Assembly (NCBI GenBank): GCA_002339015.1
Contig: DDJC01000049.1
Location: 1 to 64,000 of the forward strand
From: Burkholderiales bacterium UBA1834
Lineage (GTDB): Bacteria; Pseudomonadota; Gammaproteobacteria; Burkholderiales; Burkholderiaceae_C
Length of the DNA stretch: 64,000 nt
Reading direction: 5' to 3'
In this document: positions 51,619 through 58,481 of the stretch, piece by piece
How the letters are laid out: each line of letters begins with the position of its first letter
How positions within the stretch are numbered: position 1 is the stretch's first letter
The notes under the pieces: model-generated
The model's input: the letters and a program-made list of their open reading frames with translations, nothing else
Database searches by the model: none
What the model was told of the DNA's origin: nothing
Made by a program: the position numbers and the translations under genes

Positions 51619-52608
51619 TCAGCCGATCAGGTTGGCCAGCGACAGCAGCGCCAGCAACAGCATCCACAGCACCACCGAGCGCCAGATCAGGGCCACCACA
51701 TTGCGCAGGTGGTCCATCTGCGGCAACACCCCCGCGGTGCTGCCAACAGCCGCGGCCGCCTCGGCGCTGTCGCCCTCGCTGAGCGTGCGGGACACATCCT
51801 GGCCAGCGGCAGGCGCCGACTGGCCCCCCAATTGCACCCCTACCGCGCCGGCCGCGGCCGACAGGATGACCCCTTCATTCGGCTGGGCCCACAGGTTGGC
51901 ATAGCGCCGCCAGGATTCGATCGCCTCTTCGAAATTGCCGACGACCGCAAAGCCGAAGGCCGTCAAGCGCGAGGGGACGAAATCAACCAGGTCGAAGAGC
52001 TTGCCGGACAGGATGCGCAATTGATCGTGCGTGGCCGCGCCGGTGACATGGCTGCGGTAGGCCCAATAGCGGCTGGTGAATTCGGCCATGCGGTACATCA
52101 CCGCGCCCATCGGCCCCAGGCCCACGGTCGACAAGGCCACGAACCAGAAGAACACGCCGAACACGTGACGGTGCGCGGCCAGCAATGAATACTCGATCAC
52201 ATGGCGCAACAGCTCGCGGCGTGGCAGGTCGCTGGCGTCCACATGGCGCCACTGCGCCAGCAGTTCACGCGCGCGATCTTCCTTGGCTTCATCCAGCGCG
52301 TCGCGGATCGCGGTGAAGTGGTGGCTGAACTGACGGAAACCCAGCGTGAGGTACAACACGACCACATCCCACACCAGCGCCAGCACCGTGCTGTAGCGGT
52401 TGACGGCCACGTAGGCCACACCGATCAGCAGCGCCGGCGCCACCACGGTGATGGCCCATACCACCCGGGCATGCACGGGCGCACCGGCATCGAAATTGCG
52501 GCCCACCCAGCGCACCCAGGCCGTGAGGCCCTGGTGGACGGGGTTGTTGTTCGGCAGGGGCTTGAGCTGTTCGATCAGCAGGGCGAACAGCACGGCGAAA
52601 AAGCTCAT
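51619..52608 (-). CDS. CobD/CbiB-family membrane protein
   Basis: A 329-residue inner-membrane protein of the CobD/CbiB (AmpE-like) family. It begins MSFFAVLFALLIEQLKPLP and has several hydrophobic segments, including about 50-70, 75-92, 150-172 and 305-328. No cobalamin genes are nearby, so a housekeeping or regulatory role like AmpE is more likely than adenosylcobinamide-phosphate synthesis. TATGAT lies six nt before the ATG. Confidence 0.83.
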   Translation of the reverse strand: MSFFAVLFALLIEQLKPLPNNNPVHQGLTAWVRWVGRNFDAGAPVHARVVWAITVVAPALLIGVAYVAVNRYSTVLALVWDVVVLYLTLGFRQFSHHFTAIRDALDEAKEDRARELLAQWRHVDASDLPRRELLRHVIEYSLLAAHRHVFGVFFWFVALSTVGLGPMGAVMYRMAEFTSRYWAYRSHVTGAATHDQLRILSGKLFDLVDFVPSRLTAFGFAVVGNFEEAIESWRRYANLWAQPNEGVILSAAAGAVGVQLGGQSAPAAGQDVSRTLSEGDSAEAAAAVGSTAGVLPQMDHLRNVVALIWRSVVLWMLLLALLSLANLIG

Positions 52609-52614
52609 GCCCTG

Positions 52615-52620
52615 ATCATA
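52615..52620 (-). promoter_or_regulatory. -10 box of the CobD-like gene, six nt before its ATG
   Basis: TATGAT on the minus strand, then CAGGGC and ATG. Good -10 match; a leaderless mRNA is possible. Confidence 0.5.
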
Positions 52621-52643
52621 GCGGGGGTGGCCCGGCGCCCGCC

Positions 52644-53363
52644 TCAGGCTGCCAGGAAACGGTACAGATTTCGCAACATCGCGGCGGTAGCGCCCCAGAT
52701 GAAGAAGTCTTCGTCACGGCCCGGTGCGTGCCAGGGCATCGAGAAGTAGCGCATGTCCAGGCCACCGGCCGTGGCGGCGCGCTGCTGGTGGTTGGCCGGG
52801 TTCATCAAAAAGGCCAGCGGCACCTCGAAGATCTCGGCGACCTCGCAAGGCTCGGGGGTGAGGTCCAGCGCCAGGCCTTCATCGGGGCGGGCCTGCACCA
52901 GCCCCACCACCGGCGTGACGACGAAGCCCGTGCCCGTGATGTACGGCGGCAGCTCGCCAATCACTTCCACCCGCTCGGGCGGCAGGCCGACCTCTTCCTG
53001 AGCTTCGCGCAAGGCCGTGGCCTTGGCATCGACATCGTCCTCGTCCTTGCGCCCACCGGGAAAGCTCACCTGTCCGGCATGCGCCTTGAGGTGGGCCGTG
53101 CGCTGCGTGAGCAGCACGGACAGCACCGCAGGCGCGCCATCAGCTCCCTGCCGGATCACCAGAGGGACCAGCACGGCCGCCGGCACCGGCTGGGCGGCGC
53201 GCCAGAAGCGTTCGACCTCCGTGTCCGCCACCCACTCGGGCGGATTGGCAAAACGTGCCCGCAGGGCTTCTGGGGTGAGGCGCGCCGGATCGACCAGCGG
53301 CAGGTCTTCCACAGGCGGCAGCAAGGCAGCTGTCCGGGGGTCAAAAGGCAGGGGCAAGGCCAT
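52644..53363 (-). CDS. CoA pyrophosphatase-type Nudix hydrolase
   Basis: A 239-residue Nudix hydrolase. The CoA-specific motif LLTQRTAHLKAHAGQVSFPGGR directly precedes a full Nudix box, GGRKDEDDVDAKATALREAQEEVGL, with the metal-binding REAQEE. This places it with NudL/YeaB CoA pyrophosphatases, which cut CoA to phosphopantetheine and 3',5'-ADP. TACCAT lies eight nt before the ATG. Confidence 0.91.
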   Translation of the reverse strand: MALPLPFDPRTAALLPPVEDLPLVDPARLTPEALRARFANPPEWVADTEVERFWRAAQPVPAAVLVPLVIRQGADGAPAVLSVLLTQRTAHLKAHAGQVSFPGGRKDEDDVDAKATALREAQEEVGLPPERVEVIGELPPYITGTGFVVTPVVGLVQARPDEGLALDLTPEPCEVAEIFEVPLAFLMNPANHQQRAATAGGLDMRYFSMPWHAPGRDEDFFIWGATAAMLRNLYRFLAA

Positions 53364-53371
53364 AAGCGCTC

Positions 53372-53377
53372 ATGGTA
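53372..53377 (-). promoter_or_regulatory. -10-like box of the Nudix gene, eight nt before its ATG
   Basis: TACCAT on the minus strand, then GAGCGCTT and ATG. No ribosome binding site seen. Confidence 0.4.
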
Positions 53378-53460
53378 GCCAAAGGCGCCATCCCGCATGG
53401 CTGTCAGGGCTCGGTGAAAGCACCCGGTGCGGCTTGCGCGCCATGGGAATCCGGGCATGA

Positions 53461-53494
53461 AAAAACCGCCTGGGCGATGGCCGAGGCGGTTTTT
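53461..53494. terminator. Rho-independent terminator after the rpsP-rplS operon
   Basis: AAAAACCGCCT (53461-53471) and AGGCGGTTTTT (53484-53494) form a perfect 11-bp A/T-flanked stem with a 12-nt loop, so it works in both directions. It lies 122 nt after the rplS stop. Nothing else was recognised in 53378-53615. Confidence 0.88.
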
Positions 53495-53615
53495 GCAAGG
53501 GGCGACCTCAAGGGCCGCCAGGCACGAAGGAAACTTAGGCCAGCTTTCAGCGAAACCTGGCTTTGCCTGCCGTGCAGGCACTGCGATCCGCCAGCGGACC
53601 GCAGCTTCGCTTTGC

Positions 53616-53969
53616 TCAGGCCAGCTTTTCCTTGATGCGTGCCGACTTGCCGCTGCGTTGACGCAGGTAGTACAGCTTGGCACGACGCACATCACCACGA
53701 CGCTTGACGTCGATGGAGGCGATCAGGGGGCTGTACAGCTGGAACGTACGCTCCACGCCTTCGCCGCTGGAGATCTTGCGCACGATGAAGCTGGAGTTCA
53801 GGCCGCGGTTGCGCTTGGCAATCACGACGCCTTCGTAGGCCTGCACGCGCTTGCGGGTGCCTTCAACCACGTTGACGTTGACGATCACGGTGTCGCCGGG
53901 GGCGAACGCGGGGATGGTTTTGTTCAGGCGAGCAATTTCTTCTTGCTCGAGCTGACGGATCAGGTCCAT
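53616..53969 (-). CDS. rplS: 50S ribosomal protein L19
   Basis: A 117-residue ribosomal protein at the 30S-50S interface. The diagnostic sequences are FAPGDTVIVNVNVVEGTRKRVQAYEGVVIAKRNRG, SFIVRKISSGEGVERTFQLYSP and RAKLYYLRQRSGKSARIKEK. AGGAG precedes the ATG. Last gene of rpsP-rimM-trmD-rplS, with a 75-nt gap after trmD. Confidence 0.98.
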   Translation of the reverse strand: MDLIRQLEQEEIARLNKTIPAFAPGDTVIVNVNVVEGTRKRVQAYEGVVIAKRNRGLNSSFIVRKISSGEGVERTFQLYSPLIASIDVKRRGDVRRAKLYYLRQRSGKSARIKEKLA

Positions 53970-54044
53970 GGATGCTCCTAAAACGATCATGCTTGCGCCT
54001 AAAATGTCAGAACCTGGCCAGGCAGAGGATCGCGAAACCCAAGA

Positions 54045-54824
54045 TTATAGCAGAGTCTTCAGGAATTGCTCATCTGCTTTTGACAGACGGCCTTCCCTGC
54101 GTGCTGCCTCGATCAATTCAGGGCGGCGCGCCCAGGTCATGGACAGCTGCTGCTGGCGGCGCCACAGGGCAATCTGCGCGTGGTGGCCGGACATCAGCAC
54201 CGGCGGCACGGCTGGGTCGGCGCCCGGCAACTGGGCGCGCAAGGCCTCGTCCAGCACCTCGGGGCGGCTGTAATGGGGGCAGTCCAGCAGACCATCGGAG
54301 AAACTGTCCTGCTGGTGCGAGGCCGCATCGCGCAGCACGCCGGGCTGCAGGCGGGCCACGGCGTCGATCAGGGTCAGGGCCGGCAGTTCGCCACCGGACA
54401 GCACGTAGTCACCCAGGCTGATCTCTTCATCGACATGCGCGTCGATGAAACGCTGGTCGATGCCCTCATAGCGGCCGCACAGCAGCACAGCGCCAGGCGA
54501 GGCTGCCAGCGCCTCCACACGCGGCTGTGTCAGCGGCTTGCCGGCCGGGCTGAACAGGATCACGGGCAGGCACGGGCCGCCCGCGGCGCGCTGATCAGCA
54601 CGAATGGCCGACAGGGCACGCGCCAGCGGCTCGACCAGCATCACCATGCCCGGGCCGCCACCGAAGGGGCGATCATCCACGCGGCGGTAGGTGTCTTCGG
54701 TGAAATCGCGCAGCGGCCACAGCCGCACGTCCACCGCCTTGTGCTCGAAGGCACGGCGCGTCACGCCCACGCGGGCGAAGGGCGCGAAGAGCTCCGGAAA
54801 CAGGGTGATGACATCGAAGCGCAT
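54045..54824 (-). CDS. trmD: tRNA (guanine-37-N1)-methyltransferase
   Basis: A 259-residue SPOUT methyltransferase that makes m1G37 and prevents frameshifting. The N-terminus MRFDVITLFPELF, the PFGGGPGMVM block, the SAM-knot sequences LLCGRYEGIDQRFI and EISLGDYVLSGGELPALTLID, and PPVLMSGHHAQIALWRR are all typical. It starts 16 nt after the rimM stop. Confidence 0.98.
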   Translation of the reverse strand: MRFDVITLFPELFAPFARVGVTRRAFEHKAVDVRLWPLRDFTEDTYRRVDDRPFGGGPGMVMLVEPLARALSAIRADQRAAGGPCLPVILFSPAGKPLTQPRVEALAASPGAVLLCGRYEGIDQRFIDAHVDEEISLGDYVLSGGELPALTLIDAVARLQPGVLRDAASHQQDSFSDGLLDCPHYSRPEVLDEALRAQLPGADPAVPPVLMSGHHAQIALWRRQQQLSMTWARRPELIEAARREGRLSKADEQFLKTLL

Positions 54825-54840
54825 GGCGCCCGGCCCGGAC

Positions 54841-55560
54841 TCAGTAGTCCAGGCCCCAGTCGGCCACGATGAGGCGCTCAGCCAGGCTGACCCGGTCGAT
54901 GTAGGCGGAGACGAAGGGGATCAGGCGCTCGGCCGCATCGCCGGGCTTGGACGTCTCGCCAGCCGGCAGCGAGCAGCGCAGCACACAGTGCGGACCGGTG
55001 TCGAGCAGGTCGATCACGGTGCCCAGGGCCTGGCCCTCGCGGTTGACCACGTCCAGGCCGATCAGGTCGATCCAGTAGAACTCGTCGTCACTGTCAGGCG
55101 TGGGGAAGGCAGAACGCGACACGAACACGCGCGCGCCCTTGAGGGCTTCCGCGCCGTTGCGGTCGTCCAGGCCATCGATGGTGGCCACGATGACGTCGCC
55201 TTGTTCCTTGGCGGACTTGACGCGCAGCAAAGCCGGCTGGCTCAGGCGAGCCGGCGCGCGGGTGTCGGAAGCGGGGGCGGTTTTCCGGGCCGGAGCAGCC
55301 ACGGAGGCACCAGGGGCGGCACCGGCACCCGCGGGCGCGCTCGGTTTGCGCACGGCACCTGCCTGGGGCAGCGCCGGCTGCACGAACCACTTCTTGGTGC
55401 AGAACAGGGCCTGGGGATCAGAAGAGAAGGGATGCAGCTTGATGCCGCCCTTCACGCCCCAGGCGTTGATGACACGGGCCACCTCGATGGCATCTTCGGG
55501 CCAGGGGGTGCCGTCAGCCAGCACCAGTCCCTGCGTGGACGCCACCGCGCGCTCGGTCAT
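54841..55560 (-). CDS. rimM: Ribosome maturation factor RimM with a large insertion
   Basis: A 239-residue 16S processing factor that binds S19; the usual length is about 170. The RimM domain has VARVINAWGVKGGIKLHPFS; the PRC-barrel part has FYWIDLIGLDVVNREGQALGTV and LIPFVSAYIDRVSL. Residues about 62-108 form a Pro/Ala/Thr/Lys-rich, low-complexity insertion inside the N-terminal domain. It lies ten nt after rpsP. Confidence 0.94.
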   Translation of the reverse strand: MTERAVASTQGLVLADGTPWPEDAIEVARVINAWGVKGGIKLHPFSSDPQALFCTKKWFVQPALPQAGAVRKPSAPAGAGAAPGASVAAPARKTAPASDTRAPARLSQPALLRVKSAKEQGDVIVATIDGLDDRNGAEALKGARVFVSRSAFPTPDSDDEFYWIDLIGLDVVNREGQALGTVIDLLDTGPHCVLRCSLPAGETSKPGDAAERLIPFVSAYIDRVSLAERLIVADWGLDY

Positions 55561-55570
55561 CGATCAGGCT

Positions 55571-55837
55571 TCAGGCCGCGGGCGCGGCGGCAGCCTTGGC
55601 CTTGGCTTCCTTGACCAGGCGAACCACGGTGGGCGACACCTGGGCGCCGTTGCTCACCCAGTGATCCAGGCGGTCGAACGCCACGCGCAGGCCTTCGGCC
55701 TGGCCGGAGGCCACGGGGTTGTAGAAGCCCACGCGCTCCAGGAAACGGCCGTCACGGCGGTTGCGGGAGTCAGCGGCGACGATGTTGAAAAACGGGCGCT
55801 TCTTGGAGCCGCCACGAGCCAGTCGAATCACGACCAT
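55571..55837 (-). CDS. rpsP: 30S ribosomal protein S16
   Basis: An 88-residue small-subunit protein: MVVIRLARGGSKKRPFFNIVAADSRNRRDGRF is diagnostic, followed by ERVGFYNPVA. AAGGA precedes the ATG. First gene of the operon; its promoter is about 170 nt upstream. Confidence 0.98.
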   Translation of the reverse strand: MVVIRLARGGSKKRPFFNIVAADSRNRRDGRFLERVGFYNPVASGQAEGLRVAFDRLDHWVSNGAQVSPTVVRLVKEAKAKAAAAPAA

Positions 55838-56008
55838 GATGTGTCCTTCAGGATGATGATGCGACGGCCAACACGGGGAGACACTCGCGCACGGACCGTC
55901 ATGAGGCGCCAAGCCAGGGTACCCTTAAAGCCCCTTCCTGAGCGCCAGCCTTCCGGCCTGACTAGATACGTGCATCCTCAAAGGAATGCCCAAGCCGGAA
56001 AATCGCGC

Positions 56009-56037
56009 ATTATAGCGGGCAAGACCACCCGTGGCAA
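56009..56037 (-). promoter_or_regulatory. Sigma-70 promoter of rpsP-rimM-trmD-rplS
   Basis: On the minus strand, TTGCCA (plus 56032-56037) and a perfect TATAAT (56009-56014) are exactly 17 bp apart. Expected start about 56002 gives a leader of about 165 nt before rpsP. It lies divergent from the TM2 gene. Confidence 0.87.
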
Positions 56038-56077
56038 ACACCTGCCCAGAATCCTCAGATTTCTGCCTGTACCCACC

Positions 56078-56569
56078 ATGCACAGCGCTCCGACAACATC
56101 GCCCGCCGCGGCGCCTGGCCCCTACCGCTCCAAGACGCTGGCCACCTGGCTGGGCCTGGTAGGCGGCCCCCTGGGCCTGCACCGCTTCTACCTGGGTGGG
56201 CTGGGCGATGCCTGGGGCTGGCTGCACCCGCTGCCCACGCTGCTGGGGCTGTGGGGCCTGCACCGCATGGACCAACTGGGGCAGGACGACCGCCTGGCCT
56301 GGCTGCTGCTGCCCCTGCTGGGCCTGACCTTCGCCGCCGCCATGCTGCAGACCATCCTGATCGGCCTGACGCCTGACGATCGCTGGCACATCCGCCACAA
56401 CCCGGCGCTGGCGGGCCGCAACGATGCCCCTGCTGCCGGCTGGGGCGCCGTGATCCCGGTGATCCTGGCCCTGGTGCTGGGCGCTGGCGTGCTGATGGCC
56501 ACCATCGCCTTCTCGGGCCAGCGCTATTTCGAATACCAGGTGGAAGAGGCGCTGAAGATCAGCCAGTGA
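56078..56569 (+). CDS. TM2-domain membrane protein
   Basis: A 163-residue inner-membrane protein. After a Pro/Ala-rich N-terminus comes a TM2 domain: KTLATWLGLVGGPLGLHRFYLGG, then a polar turn and a second helix. Another hydrophobic segment is at about 83-103 (LAWLLLPLLGLTFAAAMLQT) and a last one at about 128-147. Function unknown for the family. Confidence 0.82.
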   Translation: MHSAPTTSPAAAPGPYRSKTLATWLGLVGGPLGLHRFYLGGLGDAWGWLHPLPTLLGLWGLHRMDQLGQDDRLAWLLLPLLGLTFAAAMLQTILIGLTPDDRWHIRHNPALAGRNDAPAAGWGAVIPVILALVLGAGVLMATIAFSGQRYFEYQVEEALKISQ

Positions 56570-56605
56570 GTACGCCCGGGCGCCGTGGCCGCCAAGTTCA
56601 GAATC

Positions 56606-56971
56606 TCAGGTCCGGAACATGAAGTAGGCCGCTCCCACCAGGCACAGCGCTGCCCAGATGTAATCCAGCTTGAAGGGCTGACCCAGGTAGAACACCGCGA
56701 AGGGCACGAACACGCTCAGGCTGATCACCTCCTGCATGATCTTGAGCTGTCCCACGCTGAGCTGCTGCACGCCGATGCGGTTGGCTGGCACCTGCAGCAG
56801 GTATTCGAACAGCGCGATGCCCCAGCTGATCAGCGCCGCCACGATCCAGGGCTTGCTGGCCAGGTTTTTGAGGTGCCCGTACCAGGCAAAGGTCATGAAC
56901 ACGTTGGAGAGCACCAGCAGCAGGGCAGTCTGCAGGGGGATGGGCAAGGAGGACAGCAGGGGGATGTTCAT
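56606..56971 (-). CDS. DUF486 (DMT-like) small membrane protein
   Basis: A 121-residue protein with four predicted membrane helices, of the DUF486 family in the drug/metabolite transporter group: NVFMTFAWYGHLKNL, WGIALFEYLLQVPANRIG and QEVISLSVFVPFAVFYLGQPFKLDYIWA. Transport function has not been established. TAGACT lies six nt before its ATG. Confidence 0.88.
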   Translation of the reverse strand: MNIPLLSSLPIPLQTALLLVLSNVFMTFAWYGHLKNLASKPWIVAALISWGIALFEYLLQVPANRIGVQQLSVGQLKIMQEVISLSVFVPFAVFYLGQPFKLDYIWAALCLVGAAYFMFRT

Positions 56972-56977
56972 GCGGCA

Positions 56978-56983
56978 AGTCTA
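56978..56983 (-). promoter_or_regulatory. -10-like box of the DUF486 gene, six nt before its ATG
   Basis: TAGACT on the minus strand, then TGCCGC and ATG; weak match but the spacing is the same as for dnaE, trhO and rlmJ. Confidence 0.33.
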
Positions 56984-57084
56984 AGTTGCGGCACCTGAAC
57001 CGCACCCAACGCGGGCCGGGCTAACGGATAATCTCGGTTTTGCCGCGATCGCGGCCCCTCGCCGCCTCCCTGCCGCCACCGCCC

Positions 57085-58209
57085 ATGAGCTCGACCACGC
57101 CCCCGACCAACACCCCGCTGACCTACGACCAGGCCGGCGTCAACTACGACCTGATCGACCCGCTCAAGATCGCGGCGCAACGTGCGGCCGCGGCCACGGG
57201 CGCGCACCTTGGGGGCCATGGCTTCAGCGAAGTGGGGGCCTCGCGCGGTGAATCGGCCTATGTGGTCGACGTGGGCCCGATGTACCTGGCCTCGATCGTG
57301 GAATGCCTGGGCACCAAGACCCTGGTGGCCGACGAGATGGCCCTGCTGACCGGCAAGAGCTACTACGACGGCATCGCGCAGGACACCATCGCCATGGCCG
57401 TGAACGACCTGATCACCGTGGGCGCCACGCCCCTCGTGGTGCAGGCCTACTGGGCCGCCGGCGGCTCCGACTGGTTCAACGACGCGCAGCGCTCGCAAGC
57501 CCTGGTGGCCGGCTGGAAGAAGGCCTGCGACACCTGCCAGGTGGCCTGGGGCGGTGGCGAAACCCCCGCGCTGGCCGGCATCGTGGCCGATGGCCGCGTG
57601 GACCTGGCCGCCTCGTGCACCGGCATCATCAGCCCCAAGACCCGCCTGTCGGTGGGCGACAAGCTGGGCGCGGGCGACGCCATCGTCTTCCTGGCGGCCA
57701 GCGGCATCCACGCCAACGGCCTGTCGCTGGCGCGCAAGCTGGCCGAGCGCCTGCCCAAGGGCTACCTGACCGACATCGGCAACGGCCAGACCTACGGTGA
57801 GGCCCTGCTGGCTCCCACGGTGCTGTACTCGCCCGTGACTGAAGCCTTGGCCCAGGCCGGCATCACCCCCCACTACTGCGCCAACGTGACGGGCCACGGC
57901 TGGCGCAAGCTGATGCGCCACGCCAAGGCGCTGACCTACCGCATCACCCAGGTGCCGCCCAAGACAGCCGTGCTGGATTTCATGCAGCGCGAATGCCAGC
58001 TCGATGACCACGAGGCCTACGGCACGCTCAACATGGGTGCGGGCTTCGCGCTGTACCTGGCCGCTGGCCAGGCCGAGCGCGCGGTCGAGATTTCGCGCAG
58101 CCTGGGCATCGATGCGTGGGTGGCTGGCCGCGTGGAAGAAGGTCCCAAGCGTGTCGTGATCGAACCGCTGAACATCGCCTTCGAAGGCGACGAGCTGCAA
58201 CTCCGGTAG
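57085..58209 (+). CDS. Divergent PurM-like (AIR synthase-related) protein
   Basis: A 374-residue ATP-grasp-independent PurM-fold protein. It keeps the overall order of AIR synthase: YDQAGVNYDLID, VGPMYLASIVECLGTKT, MAVNDLITVGATPL, WGGGETPALAG, SGIHANGLSLARKL, YGEALLAPT and NVTGHGWRKLMR. Several normal PurM signatures are changed: GGETAEMPG becomes GGGETPALAG, and the HITGGG glycine-rich motif becomes NVTGHG. It is probably a paralogue, not the housekeeping PurM, although an AIR-synthase function cannot be excluded. Alone in its transcription unit, closed by a terminator. Confidence 0.8.
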   Translation: MSSTTPPTNTPLTYDQAGVNYDLIDPLKIAAQRAAAATGAHLGGHGFSEVGASRGESAYVVDVGPMYLASIVECLGTKTLVADEMALLTGKSYYDGIAQDTIAMAVNDLITVGATPLVVQAYWAAGGSDWFNDAQRSQALVAGWKKACDTCQVAWGGGETPALAGIVADGRVDLAASCTGIISPKTRLSVGDKLGAGDAIVFLAASGIHANGLSLARKLAERLPKGYLTDIGNGQTYGEALLAPTVLYSPVTEALAQAGITPHYCANVTGHGWRKLMRHAKALTYRITQVPPKTAVLDFMQRECQLDDHEAYGTLNMGAGFALYLAAGQAERAVEISRSLGIDAWVAGRVEEGPKRVVIEPLNIAFEGDELQLR

Positions 58210-58222
58210 AAACGCAGATTCA

Positions 58223-58276
58223 ATCAACGGATACCGTTGATCGACAAAGCAATAAAGGGGCCCACCGAGGGCCCCT
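58223..58276 (+). terminator. Double hairpin terminator after the PurM-like gene
   Basis: ATCAACGG-ATA-CCGTTGAT (58223-58241) is a perfect 8-bp stem. It is followed by AGGGGCCC-ACCGA-GGGCCCCT (58256-58276), also perfect, then CTTG. The second is the stronger terminator candidate. Confidence 0.72.
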
Positions 58277-58339
58277 CTTGCATGGCACCGTGAATCTCAT
58301 CACGAACTGTCCTGAAACCCGATAAGGGATCCTCCCGCA

Positions 58340-58367
58340 TTCAGTTTTGTCATTTCGCGGCCGAAAA
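58340..58367 (+). promoter_or_regulatory. Sigma-28 (FliA)-like promoter of the chemoreceptor gene
   Basis: TTCAGTTT (58340-58347), a 12-bp spacer, and GCCGAAAA (58360-58367) resemble the FliA consensus TAAAGTTT-N11-GCCGATAA (six and seven of eight bases). It lies 114 nt before the chemoreceptor ATG, as expected for a late flagellar/chemotaxis gene. Confidence 0.55.
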
Positions 58368-58481
58368 CACTTCGAATGCCGCGGTAAGGGCTCAGCACCC
58401 GATCACGGCATGGTTCTCCATTTGTTCGACCGCGCCCGCAGGCCCGCCTCAGCCCCTCGGGCGTCCACGACAGACTGAAGC

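Noticed and set aside
51619..52608. Cobalamin synthesis function for the CobD/CbiB-like gene
   Set aside because: No other cobalamin genes are in the window, and this subfamily is AmpE-like; the vitamin B12 role is not supported.
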